Below, one piece after another: positions 22,555 to 34,139 of a stretch of DNA of 64,000 nt. The stretch covers positions 153,829,577 through 153,893,576 of the forward strand of contig CP136065.1 of NCBI GenBank assembly GCA_032622095.1, written 5' to 3'. Source of the stretch: Siphonodentalium dalli (Eukaryota > Mollusca > Scaphopoda > Gadilida > Siphonodentaliidae). Every line of letters begins with the position of its first letter. The first letter of the stretch is position 1. The notes beneath the pieces were generated by a model. The model did not search any database and was not told where the DNA came from. It saw only the letters and a program-made list of their open reading frames with translations. The translations under genes were made by a program, and so were the position numbers.

Positions 22555-24094
22555 TACTTTTTATACGCCCATTTAAAAAAACTGTCGTATTATGTAAATG
22601 GGTTGTCCGTCCGTCGTCCGTCCGTCCGTCGTCCGACCGTCGTCCATCTGTCCGCTTTTGGTTTCCGGATGATAACTTTAGATAGAATCGAATGAACTGA
22701 ACCAAATTTGGCATATTAGTTTACGACCCCAAAATATAGATCAAGTTCGAATATGGGTTTTGTCTGCATTATTTTGACTGAGTTATGTCCCTTTTTCGAA
22801 TTAGATTTTACCTGATTTGCGGTTTCCGGCTGATAACTTTAAATTGAATCAAGTGAACTGAGCCAAATTTGGTATATTCACCCCAAAATACAGATCAAGT
22901 TCGAATATGGGTTTCGTCCGCATTATTTTGACTGAGTTATGTCCCTTTTTAGCTCAACTTTACTTTGTAAAGTTTGAGCTATTGCCATGGCTTTGTCGTC
23001 CGTCATCCGTGTGTGCGTGATTCGTCAACAATTTCCTTCCCTTTGGTCAGATCATTATGAAATTTGTCACGGCTGTTGACATTGACATGTAGATGGGAAC
23101 GAGTCATTTTGGGGTCATTCAGCAAAAAAACATGGCCGCCAGCGGCCATCTTGGATTTCAAAATTCAACCATTAGCACGGGCTACAGGTCGTACTGTTCG
23201 TCTGATCATCATGAAATTTGTCATGGCGTTAATATTGACATGTAGATGGGAACAAGTCATTTTGGGGTCGTTCGGCCAAAAAACATGGCCGCCAGCAGCC
23301 ATCTTGGATTTTACTCTTTGCATGACTAAATCCTTTGGCACGGGCTACAGGTCGTAGCTTTGGTCTGATCATCATGAAATTTGTCATGGATGTTAATATT
23401 AACATGTAGATGGGAACGAGTAATTTTGGGGTCGTTCAGCCAAAAAACGTGTCTGCCAGCAGCCATCTTGGATTTTACTCTTTGCATGACTAAATCCTTT
23501 GGCACGGGCTACAAGTCGTATCTTTGGTCTGATCATCATGAAATTGGTCATGGATGTTAACAATGACATGTAGATGGGAACGAGTCATTTTGGGATCATT
23601 GGCCAAAAAACATGGCCGCCACAGCCATCTTTGATTTTACTCTTTACATGACACTAATTCCTTTGACACAGGCTACAGGTCGTATCTTTTGTCAGATCAT
23701 CATGAAATTTGTGATGGATGTTAAGAATGACATGTATTAATAAATGGGAACAAGTCTTTTTGTGGTCATTAGGCAAAAAAAATGGCTGCCAGCGGCCATC
23801 TTGGATTTTACTCTTTGCATAACTAGGCCTTTCAACTTTGCACATTCCTAATCAATCCATTGACTGTAACACATGAAATTATACTCTTTCCAAGTTGAGC
23901 TACAGTGTCATTGACACTTTCATTGGACTTAGATTTTACCTGATATGCGATCATATGCGGTTTCCAGATTATTGTGTTTTATTTTTGTTTTTATTTCGTC
24001 TTAAGTCAAAGGTTTCAAACAAATGAATTAAACCTTGCCCACTCTACTCCAGAAACGGGCGTAGTATGCCACGCCCCGACAGCGTGCTCTTGTT
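22555..24094 (+). mobile_element. Pearl-like family P2, split by a P3 insertion
   Basis: Starts TATACGCCC with hairpin CCCATTTA...TAAATGGG (22568-22602), then a (GTCC)n tract, then two 161-bp monomers (landmark GGTTTCCGG.TGATAACTTTA at about 22660 and 22821) ending GAGTTATGTCCCTTTTT. It resumes at 23926 after P3 and ends with subterminal GGGCGTAGTATGCC, hairpin CACGC...GCGTG and CTCTTGTTA (about 24094). Confidence 0.75.
22950..23925 (+). mobile_element. Pearl-like family P3, nested in P2
   Basis: 5' hairpin TAGCTCAACTTT...AAAGTTTGAGCTA (22950-22981), a CCGTC-rich tract, then five ~164-bp monomers (landmarks CGGGCTACAGGTCGTA, GATCATCATGAAATTTGTC, CATGTAGATGGGAACGAGTC, GGCCGCCAGC.GCCATCTTGG). 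The subterminal repeat AAGTTGAGCTA (23892-23902) mirrors the 5' end. The 3' hairpin GTGTCATTGACAC (23905-23917) is followed by TTTCATT. The P2 monomer resumes immediately. Confidence 0.8.
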
Positions 24095-24649
24095 ATACTT
24101 TGCAGTATAGTTGGGAATAAAATGTTACTGACGTTTGCATTGCATTTACGTTGACTGTATTGAAGTATTCAAAATTCACTGTTTGAAAATCAAATTCAAA
24201 TCGAATATCGAGGTAGAATAAATCAACAATAGGAATATTGGATATTCACTGGAACCTACTTCCTGTGGCATATAAAGTTTGTATCTGCACCAACCTCATC
24301 TTAGAAATTTTTCACAGCATGTATAATTTTGTCCTTGCTTGTAATTCCTTGTGGTTTTATTTTTGAAAAACAATTATATTAATATGGCTACCCTTAGTGT
24401 AGCCCAATTGCACTGCAGGGAGTAATCTTAGTCCCATTGTGACAGTCTCACCTCTAGTTTGCTTTGTTTCCATAAATAAAAGTTGAATATGATGTATAAA
24501 TTAGACATATAGATGCCAAAGAATGTCATTTTCTTATCGAAAAGTTTACATTCTATGGAATAAACCGGTTACTGGGTTAATAGTGATATTTTATCAACAA
24601 TATCAGTATTTTTAAGACCCTGTGCTAATGCATCCTCTTTAACTACAAG
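24095..24649. other. No recognisable feature
   Basis: AT-rich spacer. Confidence 0.4.
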
Positions 24650-24833
24650 TTAACCCTTTCCATTTTGCGAGAACACAATGCATTCTCTTATATATGCGAG
24701 TCTCCCATAGGGAGCCTCACATATATAAGAGAATACTCCCTAGGCCCTATGAGAGATTTGCATATATAAGAGAATGCACTGGCACAGGATATTTAATGCT
24801 GCACCAGCGCAGCTCCCGTCATCAAAGGGTTAA
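24650..24833. mobile_element. TTAA MITE family M2 (CTCTTATATATGCGAG)
   Basis: TTAACCCTTT...AAAGGGTTAA termini. The interior holds several internal hairpins from GCATTCTCTTATATATGCGA and CCCATAGGGAGCC. Longer copies in the opposite orientation lie at 41944-42185 and 46244-46516. Confidence 0.85.
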
Positions 24834-25556
24834 ACTAAACTCTGTTATAGCCGAGTAATGGAACGGATCTTCGAGATTAACCAGTATCTAGAACAACTGA
24901 TATCACAAGCTGCTTATGTCAAAGGGTTACAATACACCAAATACAAATTAGTAGAGTGATTTCCCCTGGCACCCCCAAGCTAGGAACAGCATACAAAAAA
25001 TTCTGGCAGCTGAATGGTCAATGATACATGGATGAAAAGTGCACGAAAAAATGCACAAAAGTGTTTCACGTCGAGAAACATCAAATATAACCACATGGTA
25101 AATGGTTATGGCTGTGCAAATGGCGAATAATTTATGGGAGGTGTTTGTGTTTTTTTGGATGTCATTTTTTCCTCAATTTTAAGGGTAGTGTGACGTTTGT
25201 CAAGCTGCAGTGTGATCCAACACGTTTACAAGTACTTTTGGGCACATTTCTGTGTGTCTAAAAGGACGTTCTTTAATTTTAAATACTTGTGCAGGGTCAA
25301 ATCTTTCCTGCAAATACAGGCCAGCGGGATTTGTTAACACTGAGGCCTACGTAAATCATTTGGTGTATTGTAACCAAAGGAAACATGGCCTAGCCATTTT
25401 GTTGTACAGTTTCACAATGAGGAATTCTATACTTGGGTTTTTGATTAGGTACCAGGATAAACATTAAGCTGTTGGAAGTAAATCGTGTGACTGCGATGGA
25501 ATTTTCCTTGTTAGATGTCAAGCCCAATTAAGTAAATATATATTTTTTCTTTTCAG
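24834..25556. other. Upstream flank of the receptor exon
   Basis: No upstream coding exon or promoter could be assigned. The receptor's first exon (5' UTR or signal peptide) may lie here or before the window's visible signals. Confidence 0.3.
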
Positions 25557-25677
25557 ATGGATTGTCCAAAAGGATTATACTACGACAAAATCACAAGAAA
25601 TTGCGATCCTTGTGATGACATCTGTAAAAATAGAGTAGCCCAGGGAACTGTGGCGAGGTGCAACGAACATTGTCAAG
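25557..25677 (+). CDS. BCMA/TACI-like TNF-receptor protein, exon with the cysteine-rich domain
   Basis: The exon follows TTTTTTCTTTTCAG and ends CAAG|GTTAGT. It reads from ATG at 25557: MDCPKGLYYDKITRNC, then DPCDDIC and RCNEHC. The six cysteines (residues 3, 16, 19, 23, 35, 39) are spaced C-x12-C-x2-C-x3-C-x11-C-x3-C. Human BCMA and TACI CRD2 have C-x12-C-x2-C-x3-C-x7/8-C-x3-C with Asp-x-Leu between the first two cysteines; here the same position is Asp-Lys-Ile (10-12). The domain would bind a TNF-family ligand outside the cell. The ATG directly follows the splice acceptor, so either an upstream exon adds a leader, or, like BCMA, the protein starts here without a signal peptide. The phase-1 end matches the next exon. 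Confidence 0.75.
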
Positions 25678-25871
25678 GTTAGTCAAATGTTACATACATG
25701 TTGTATGAGCAGGGGTGGCACCAGGGGAGGGGTTTGGGGGGAAGGGGGCTTATTATTATCGACCACTGCCACTGACATTCACCATGTTGGCCTTTATTAT
25801 TAACGCTGAATAGGTCATTGTCGCATGGTTCCGTGCAAAAAGACACCCAGGATGTCCCAAACGTGCAAAAA

Positions 25872-26099
25872 GACACCCAGTATCTCAAAGTATACCGCGA
25901 CAACAACGGGAATTTAGATTAGTCGTCTGCTATATATTTATTAATATTATTATAATTATTTGTTTGTGATCGGAGTGAAATATCGATGGAGTTTAAATGG
26001 ACATATATATACCATCCGCTTTGAGTGACTGGCAGCGCAGTTCCGTAAATAGCAGACGACTAATGTAAATTCCCGTTGACTTTGAGATCCTGGGTGTCT
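25872..26099. mobile_element. TIR MITE M6
   Basis: GACACCCAG.ATCTCAAAGT, CAACGGGAATTTA and ATTAGTCGTCTGCTAT (25872-25933) recur inverted at 26050-26099. The left arm has a ~10-bp insertion and a duplicated GTGCAAAAAGACACCCAG just outside. Confidence 0.7.
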
Positions 26100-26408
26100 A
26101 TTCAGCTTTATTAACAGCTACGTACAATCGTATGGCAAATATGTTTATATCTTATGATGTCTGGAGTCATTAAAATAACAGGACGGTTAAACCAAATAAC
26201 ATAACACCCCAAGTATAAAGTCCTCTTCATTAAAGTGACATACTTGACATGTTTTTTTTTCCCCAAAAAAATGTCAATGAAATTGAATCGGAATGTTGAA
26301 AAGTCCAGAACAGATTTTCTAACTCCACCCTATGCCTAATAGTACATGCTAAATGTTATAGAAAAATCATCATGCTAGCGGCAGTCTAATAAAAATATTT
26401 AACCCTTA

Positions 26409-26488
26409 TTAATACGTTGAGTGCCAACTACGAGTTATCTTGTACTTTTTGCATGTAATTGAATGGGAGCGAGCACTCAATGTGTTAA
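26409..26488. mobile_element. 80-bp TTAA mini-element
   Basis: TTAA at both ends with inverted ACGTTGAGTGCC / GCACTCAATGTG. Confidence 0.55.
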
Positions 26489-27414
26489 CAGATCTTAACT
26501 CCATACATTTACATGGATTTCTCATATCCATGGCTGTTGAATGCTGTTTCACAGAACCATTTAAAGTGTGCGAACAGGTCTAATCGACCAAATAGAATAT
26601 GTTACATAATAACCATGTAGCATATAGTAGACCAAATCTTTGTTGACATAAACCACTCATACATTTACTCAAAGATTTAACACAGGTAGCCTGCATCTAT
26701 CTGTGTGAAATAAAATACAAGCCATGCACTGTGCAATATGCCAGAAGAATAAATTGACCCAGGTGTTCGACAAAAACAAACAAATTCCTTTTCTGCAAAC
26801 ACTTTTAAGATTTAAGATGTTTAAAGCCACATGGCGGTTTGCGCTCCAAAATACACAAAATAATATTCGCTTTTGAAATTTTCCCGGTATCAAAATAGGT
26901 AGATAAATACCCAAACTACCTTTCTACGACCAATATATGTCCCATAAAGACGCATTCAAGTCATGAAAATTACAAAAAAATTTCAATGTTCGGGTCCCGA
27001 ACATTTTTTTTCAACCTGCCATTTTGGATGATGCAATCACCGACAACAGCCGAGGATTTCCGGGTGTATTTGTAAATAAGCTTCCCCTGCGTCTTATAAT
27101 TTCCGGTATGCGATAAAGGGGTTTCAATTTTATCGTATGTGTTCCTGTGAGAAAAAATGGTCTCTGTTGACAAGAATTTAATGATAGGACGGTCATCCTG
27201 AATTTATCCGAGACGTGGCAATGGTGCGATTGGGGGAGAAGGTTCAGAAAGGAACATAATATTACTTATACATGTATAATAATAATTTAAGTAATTATGT
27301 TGAGATGCATTTGTATTTAAATTTCAATCCAACATCATTATCGTAGTAAATTGTATGATTTCCAGTATATGCTGAATATATTTCTTATAGAATATAGGAA
27401 TGGGTCGCCAAGTA

Positions 27415-27947
27415 TTAGATCATATCATGAATTTATACTCTGGCTACCGTAGAGATCATATTCAACCAGTTAAAAATGTGGGAACGTTTTAATGTTCTGA
27501 CGGAGAACTTTATAGCATTGAAAAAACAACTCAGTGACTATATATATATATTTATTACTTGTTCCTTAATAATATATTTCACAAAAAGGGGTGTGACAAT
27601 CCAGATTGCATGATTTGTCTGTGACTTTTGTGAGTCGACATCGAAATAAACATTGAATTGATTACCCATGAGAAATTTCATGATTGTAAAGGATGCCAAT
27701 CAAACTCGACTCAACAAAGACATATTTCATGCAACATCGAGCTGGGATCTTCGTGAACTACGTACACAGTGGAATACACTATTTACTGAGGAACGTTATT
27801 AACTAAGAATATATTAGCTGCACTGGTTTTTTTTTTAAATGTTTATAAACTTCCCTATCTGAACGTGAAACATTTCACATTACTTCAACTGGTGTAGAAT
27901 TATCTCTACGGGCGTAGCCAGTGTAGATATTCATGATATGATCTAGC
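27415..27947. mobile_element. TIR element M7 (TAGATCATATCATGAAT ends)
   Basis: ~43-bp imperfect inverted ends: TAGATCATATCATGAAT, CTCTGGCTACCGTAGAGAT at left and the complement at 27903-27947. The ends match those of 6112-6256; the interior is non-coding. Confidence 0.7.
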
Positions 27948-28749
27948 TAAGTATATATGCATATAGTTTTTCACAATTTACGTAGATCTGTCCATTGCAT
28001 GGTTATATGTTGAAATCGACTTTAAACAAGATAGACAGGCGGGGAGAGTGTGTACACACGCACGTAGAATTGGAACTGTGTTAATTATCTACTTGGATTA
28101 ACTGTTTTGAATATATTTTTTTTAACACACGGAAAATTACACATCATATTAAAGTAGAAGATGTGAGCCTTGTGTTCCGCACTGCTGTATAATTTGAAAG
28201 TTGTGTCGTGGGAATGGCGTGTAAACAATGTAGACACATTTTGAGGAAAAATAAATTAAAATAAATTTAATCCTATTCTACTACTGAAACCGATGGTGAA
28301 GACTTTGTTTTTTTTGTGTTATTTTTTATGTTGATTTTCTAACTATTCCAATATCAAATGGGGTAACAGTTGTGATATGGCCATGTTGGGACAGACATTG
28401 TACATAATTATATGGTTTACAACTAAGCATTGTTTGTGTATATTTCATTTTATTGCTAACTTGGCGATAGTTGGTGCACCTGAAGCCACGTGTCACAGAA
28501 AATCAGCACTTTTCAATACCAATTGTCATCATGGATGCCATTTTGAATAGAACATTTTGCTCTAAGCAGATTTATCGGATTTTGGATATGTTGCAGAGGA
28601 TAGGATTATTATTCCTCTTCAAAATGGAATAAAAACCAACTTAGTCCAAATATTTTCTAGGTCAAAACTTTTATCGACAAGACTATTTTGTCTTTTCAGC
28701 ATTTACCCCTGACATGGAATTTTCATTTTGGTTCTAAACTAGTGTTTCT

Positions 28750-29205
28750 CTGTCTTCGGGGGTTAACAAAATATTAGACTTGAGGACCCATCAAAGCTCA
28801 GAGTTATCAGATATCGATTTTTGATATCTTTTATTTTTCACCACCTGGGTAGGTACTCAATCCGATCAGACACTCCTAAGTTACTATTTCTTTGGTTTGC
28901 CCAGAAACACGTGGTCAAGCGGAGGGTCTCGGACAAAATTGCGGATGAAGATGGATAAGTCTATAAAGTCAAGTTGTAATACGGTCAAATTTTTTGATAC
29001 TTTAGTGATAATACGGCCATATTTTGTTGAACAAAATGTTGATAAACAACAAATTTTGGGAAATTTGACACCATAGTTGATAGTGATTAGCATTATTTTG
29101 TTGCAATACATCGATTCTGATAACTAAAGCGTATTTTGAAGAAATGTTGTTACTGTTGCATCTTGATGGTATGGGGACCGTCTGATCGGATTGAGTACCT
29201 TTTAA
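28750..29205. mobile_element. TTAA MITE family M1, rearranged copy
   Basis: Contains CCATCAAAGCTCAGAG, GATATCGATTTTTG, an internal GGTACTCAATCCGATC, TCGGACAAAATTGCGGATG and the right end CGGATTGAGTACCTTTTAA. The left TIR is internal, so the order is rearranged. Confidence 0.7.
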
Positions 29206-30443
29206 AAGAACTACGGAATTGAACTAACTGCAGTTCATCGACACACTCAACTGAAAACTATTGCCTACAAGATTGCGATTAGAGTATATTTGAGAAAAAT
29301 CAATGTGTTCCAAGGATCAATGTAAATGACTAAAATTCATGTTGACATTGTGTAACAAACTTGAAAACCGTTCTATCGTCACATCCTTGTCAACAGAGGT
29401 TATTATCTTGCATGGACAAATAGGATCCAACGGAAACACATTATCGCGTACCGAAAATGATAGAGACGCTGGGGAAACTCGGAAAATATTACGTCACAAA
29501 TATGGCGGTATCGAGAATGTACTCATTTCCGAAAACACACGAACGCTGCCGGCATCATTCGGAAGATCGGCTGATTAGAAAAATTTAACCGGAACAGAGA
29601 AACAACGAATTAGCTCTGGAATAGTTTGCATATGCATGTTTTGAGACCATTTATCTCGAATTACGTATACATAAATTTTAGGGTTCGAATGAGCCATGTC
29701 AGTTTAAGTTGTAAATTGTGTCAATTAAGTTGGATATGTTGCATCTACAGTAACACCACTGATACAATAACACCACAGACATTTCAACAAACAATCAAAT
29801 ATACCTCTCTTTGCTTTGTACCAAGGTTGTTTTGTTTGCTCAAATTTTAAATTATACTCCTCATTTGACAATTTTATGGTGCTTTTGTGGGCAAAATGTG
29901 ATAGCATGCCTGCATACAGGAGTTAACACCACCGACTGATAAAAGATACAATTTTAAATTAACTTTTTAATGGTTTATTTCCACTTTAACCTTCTGGGAT
30001 CTTTCAAAACTCCCCCATGACTTTCAAGAATGGCTGCAACAGAACTTATCAAAGATCAGTACATGTAATACTACTCTCAACAGCTTTGTAAACACCATAA
30101 ATACCAATTTGGTAACACCACTGACCTCTTTCCGCTGTACAGCACTATCACTCATCCCGCTATCACAATCAGAACATATTGCGAGGCCTTTATATTTTAC
30201 TATAAATATTGAGTATAGAAGAATAATTTTCACTTGAGTATCACAAAATTTGGCGTATTACCACTTGATTTTAGATCAAGTTATCCATCTTCATCTGCAA
30301 TTTTGTCAGCCGTCTATTTGCAAACAATTGTTTTTTTCCCAAAAGACTGTCTACAGTGGTTGTATTTTTCCATCAATAATATTTAAAATATCAATTTGAA
30401 TTGGTCAAATGAGTACATAATTCGTATTTAATATTTATTTCAG

Positions 30444-30644
30444 ATTGGATAGATCCTGTCAGCCCAAACGATGTATCTGAAAACTTTTTCGTCTCAATAA
30501 TTGGTGTGGTTGTTGCTGTTTTCATGATTAGTGTAATAGTTGGGTCATTGATTATGACCAGGCAGAAGTGGTGGCATCATGTTGATAGACAAATGCATCG
30601 GCTATGCAATCATCACACAATAGTACCTCCAGCTGCTCCAGAAG
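30444..30644 (+). CDS. BCMA/TACI-like receptor, transmembrane exon
   Basis: Acceptor TTTATTTCAG at 30441-30443, donor GAAG|GTATTG. The exon enters in phase 1 (G|AT = Asp), giving DWIDPVSPNDVSENFF, a hydrophobic stretch at about residues 55-78 (FFVSIIGVVVAVFMISVIVG) that is the single membrane helix, then TRQKWWHHVDRQMHRLCNHH, a basic juxtamembrane region placing the C-terminus in the cytoplasm. It ends PPAAPE in phase 1 again, matching the exon at 41058. The short stalk between the cysteine-rich domain and the membrane (about 14 residues) and the single domain fit a small BCMA-type receptor. Confidence 0.75.
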
Positions 30645-30749
30645 GTATTGTGTGAATTTTATATGCCCGTTCCACTTATATCAGATCTACTTATATCAGA
30701 TTTTGTGATTTCGACACCTCAAATTGCCATATATGGCCACATATTTTAA

Positions 30750-31093
30750 AACTACCCAACTCAGAGATTATTTGCTAGACAGGCTCTTGCCGGCAAACAT
30801 TTATGCTGAAAGAGTTTCTCCCGATTTGCATGGACTGCAAAAATGCATATTTGACTGGTTCTCACCAACATGCTGTATATGTAATCGTTAGTATAGACCA
30901 GTATGGACCATCCTCCATTTTGGATTTCAGGGGTGTATCGAGCTTTCACAAGAATATCTTGATCAAGTTTGAAACCAGATTTGTCCTATCCTTTTTATCT
31001 TAGTTACGGCCCTTAGTTTGTCTATTTTTAGCAATTTTATGACTGATAGCATGAAAACTTGAACAAACATCAACCGATTAAATTCATATTTAA
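30750..31093 (+). mobile_element. Pearl-like family P8, 5' piece before an insertion
   Basis: Monomer landmarks CACAAGAATATCTTGATCAAG, GTTACGGCCCTTAGTTTG and ACTTGAACAAACATCAACCG. Continues at 32207 after a 1.1-kb insertion. Confidence 0.65.
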
Positions 31094-32206
31094 GGCCAAA
31101 AAAATTAATAGTTCGGCTCTCGGGCCCCGGCGCATTGCCAAAAAGACCCCGCGTAGATGCTTTTTATTCCGAAAAATAACCTGGAAACGAAATCTGCGTA
31201 TGATGAAATTTCTAGTCTTAATACAAAACTAGGAATTAAAACCGGAACTAAACTTCACATCATTACCGTATTGTCGCGGGTCATTGGAAATAAAAAGTAT
31301 TAAAACATGGGTGGTCTGATGTGAAGCAATACTTCTCGAAGTAAGTATTTTTACGTAAGTATATCCTAAACCATCAGATGTCTGTTCATCGCGGTATAAT
31401 TCAAATCCAAAAGAATTTTGTTCCGTATTGTGAACTCTGCAATTCCGTGAGATTAATATTCCGCAAAACCAGAAACAATAAACAATGTACTCGATCGTAT
31501 ATTTGTTAGACAAAATCTGCGGTGTTGTGATCAAATTGAGCTGCCTTATTATAGCAGCAAAATATTTGCATCAGATGTGGAAGTGACAATATCGTTGGAG
31601 GTTGACGGCTGCTATCCACAGTGTCATGATTGTCGAGCTAAATTTGAATCTATTTTCTCTCGTAAACGCAATGTAAATGCAGCCAAGCAATCAAAATTAG
31701 CATGCAAGCGTGCCAGGAAACAGTAAATGAACACTGAGTTGACTGAATGAGTATTTCCGAATACCTCAACATGTTAAATGAGTGGGATACTCTATTTCTT
31801 TTATCTGCATGCATGTGTTGACTGATGTAACTCATTTGAGTGAATGGGTGGTCTTATATAAGAATAAGGAAAAATATTAAAGCTGTAGAAATTCCAATCT
31901 TTTCATATAGGGCCATAGGTTCATATATATGGCTTGTACTTTATGTGTCAACACATGCCATGAACCACTGTTCTTTTTATTTTGTGAGCATTCCCTCATG
32001 TTTTTGCATTAAAGTTGTTGATATAAATCTTCAGTCCAAAAAGGATATATTACATGGTATATAGTAAGGTAAAAGTAAGATAAATCATCTCCTTTTGCAT
32101 CAGAAACACATCATAAATAATTATAAAACATAAAAATAAAATCCTGCCTCCCTCACTGATTTGTAAAAAAAATGGGCCGAGAGCCTAATAAATTTTTTTC
32201 TTGGCC
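31094..32206. mobile_element. 1.1-kb TIR insertion inside a P8 monomer
   Basis: GGCCAAAAAAATTAATAG and CGGCTCTCGGGCCC at the left recur inverted at 32173-32206. The P8 monomer sequence (TTCATATTT | AATATGTGGACC) continues across, so the borders are quite well defined. Target duplication not clear. Confidence 0.65.
31457..31726 (+). pseudogene. Coding-like fragment inside the 1.1-kb insertion
   Basis: An 89-codon open frame ending in TAA at 31724-31726, without an ATG at its start. The last part reads VEVTISLEVDGCYPQC, HDCRAKFESIFSRKRN and KLACKRARKQ: two paired cysteines and a basic tail. An acceptor-like TATTATAG precedes it at 31554, so it could be a last exon. I do not recognise the family; since it lies between inverted repeats it may be a transposon gene remnant. 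Confidence 0.25.
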
Positions 32207-32276
32207 CAATATGTGGACCTTTCACAAGAATATCTTGATTGAGTTCGAAAACCAGATTTGTCTGATCCTTTTTATG

Positions 32277-32341
32277 TTTACCCATACCATAGTATGGTAA
32301 ACATAGTGTCGTTGCCCGGATTGACCACTCGTCGTTCGTCC

Positions 32342-32372
<31 letters not shown>

Positions 32373-32545
32373 CGTAGACACTTTACGAGTAATGCGATAA
32401 CTCAAACATTTTCTATCCGATCGAAACCAAATTTTGTATATGGGTTTCTCAGCCCAAAATACAGATCGAGTTCGAATATGGGTTTGATCCGATTAATTTT
32501 AAAGGAGTTATGACCCTTTTTTCGAGAAAAAATTATAAAATTTTA
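32277..32545 (+). mobile_element. Pearl-like family P7, truncated
   Basis: 5' hairpin GTTTACC...GGTAAAC (32277-32303), (GTCT)n at about 32338-32372, then one monomer (GCGATAACTCAAACATTTTC, CCGATCGAAACCAAATTTTG, GGAGTTATGACCCTTTTTT). No 3' end found. Confidence 0.65.
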
Positions 32546-34139
32546 GATTTAGCTCCTTGCTAAATTTAGCATATACAAATATTAATTTTTTTTTGAACTT
32601 TAATAACAATAACAAAATAATTTAAATAATAAAAATAAATTGGCACTTTCATTTATTTTAGTTTTATACGATTAATTAGGTGTGATATCCTGTTTTGAAA
32701 ATATGAAGATTTGCAATAGTTTCATGTAATATAATGATATCAATAAATTACGATGTGATCATCCAACATCCAGAGTATATGAGAGGATTTTTATAGATGT
32801 TGTAATTCCAAGTGAAATCTGTTATGAAATGAGTGATGACATATGATACAGAGCTCTGGTGGGTCAAGCAAGATAAACAACACTGGTGGCTGGCTGTTTG
32901 TTTATTCTAACTGTCAAATTGATTAATGGCAGCACAAGACTGGTGTTTTTCCTATTTTTGAAATTTCATTACAGGGTGAGATAAGGGCCCCCCTCACCTA
33001 TATAAGTGTCTTCTAAATTCCATTAATTTGCTTCAAAAATAATTAACCCTTTCCAAGGTTTCCATAGACACATGCTATAATGTACATGGACTCTTCCTCA
33101 TATCTCTTAATATCTATTGGGTATCTTTGCACACTTTTCACTTCTATCAATTTTGGTATTGACTGATTAATTGATTTTTGAAAAATATATTAACCCTTCA
33201 GACACGTGCTTTCAATTTGAAATTAAAACAACAGCTGATAGCCAATATGATTTATCTATGCAATGGGAAACAGGCAGATAAATATACATGACTATTGTAA
33301 GTGATGACTTTTTTTGAAAATCAATATGGTAGATGTTAGTATTTCCAGGAACATTATTTTCCCATTTGTTCACATTTTCATGGTTGATTGAATTTTAGGG
33401 GCCACAGAGCACTTAGAAGATTAACATTGAAGGATGTGGCTTTTAGTGCCCAAGCTACTTGTAAAACATTGTAATGTGTGAAACCATTCAAATGAGGGCT
33501 AACTTACTTTCTTTTATATGAACGATTTAGTGGTCATAGGGGCCAGCATCCCCATCATATTATGTCTGTATAACATTATATAGATAATACTTTTGAATTG
33601 TATAAACTACATATATTTTTGAAAACCATACACCCCTGTTATGAAACACTTAATCTTATTTAATACACAGGTCAGATCTTATCTTATATCTGTCCATGTT
33701 TGATAAACAAATAACTGGGGAGAATGGGGGAAGGGGGGGGGGGGTAATTAAAGTACCATTTAAATACGAGATGGAATCCCCTACATATATGTCGTTCTAA
33801 GCAGTCTGGCTTGTCAACAATTATAATTTCTCTTTAGAAGTGAATAATAAATTTTGAATATCTGGCATGTCAAAAGTGGCAAAGATAGGGATTTATCACT
33901 TTTGCTTCCAATGAGTTAACTTAAACTCCTAAACATGTCCTCCGAAATCACTAAACCATTGGATCTCACAGTGAGAGGTCCTTGTGTGAATAGGGACAGA
34001 GTTATGAGTTTTAAAACTACTCCTCCCCAACCCAAATACTTTAACCCTTTCTTAAGACAAATTATTTGAGCTTTTGATTTCAAGTTGGGTACTGATATAT
34101 GGATTAATTCCTGTGATCATATCTTTGACAAATTATCAG
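32546..34139. other. No recognisable feature (intronic)
   Basis: AT-rich with a G-run near 33735. No exon or repeat recognised. Confidence 0.4.

Larger units (their letters stand above)
25678..30443 (+). other. Receptor intron 1
   Basis: GT...TTATTTCAG borders. Contains MITEs at 25872-26099, 26409-26488 and 27415-27947, M1 at 28750-29205 and an M1 fragment at about 30240-30320. The remainder (26.5-27.4, 27.95-28.75, 29.2-30.2 kb) shows no feature. Confidence 0.65.

Noticed and set aside
29660-29710. GGGTTCGAATGAGCC resembling a tRNA T-arm
   Set aside because: No acceptor or anticodon stems could be drawn around it.
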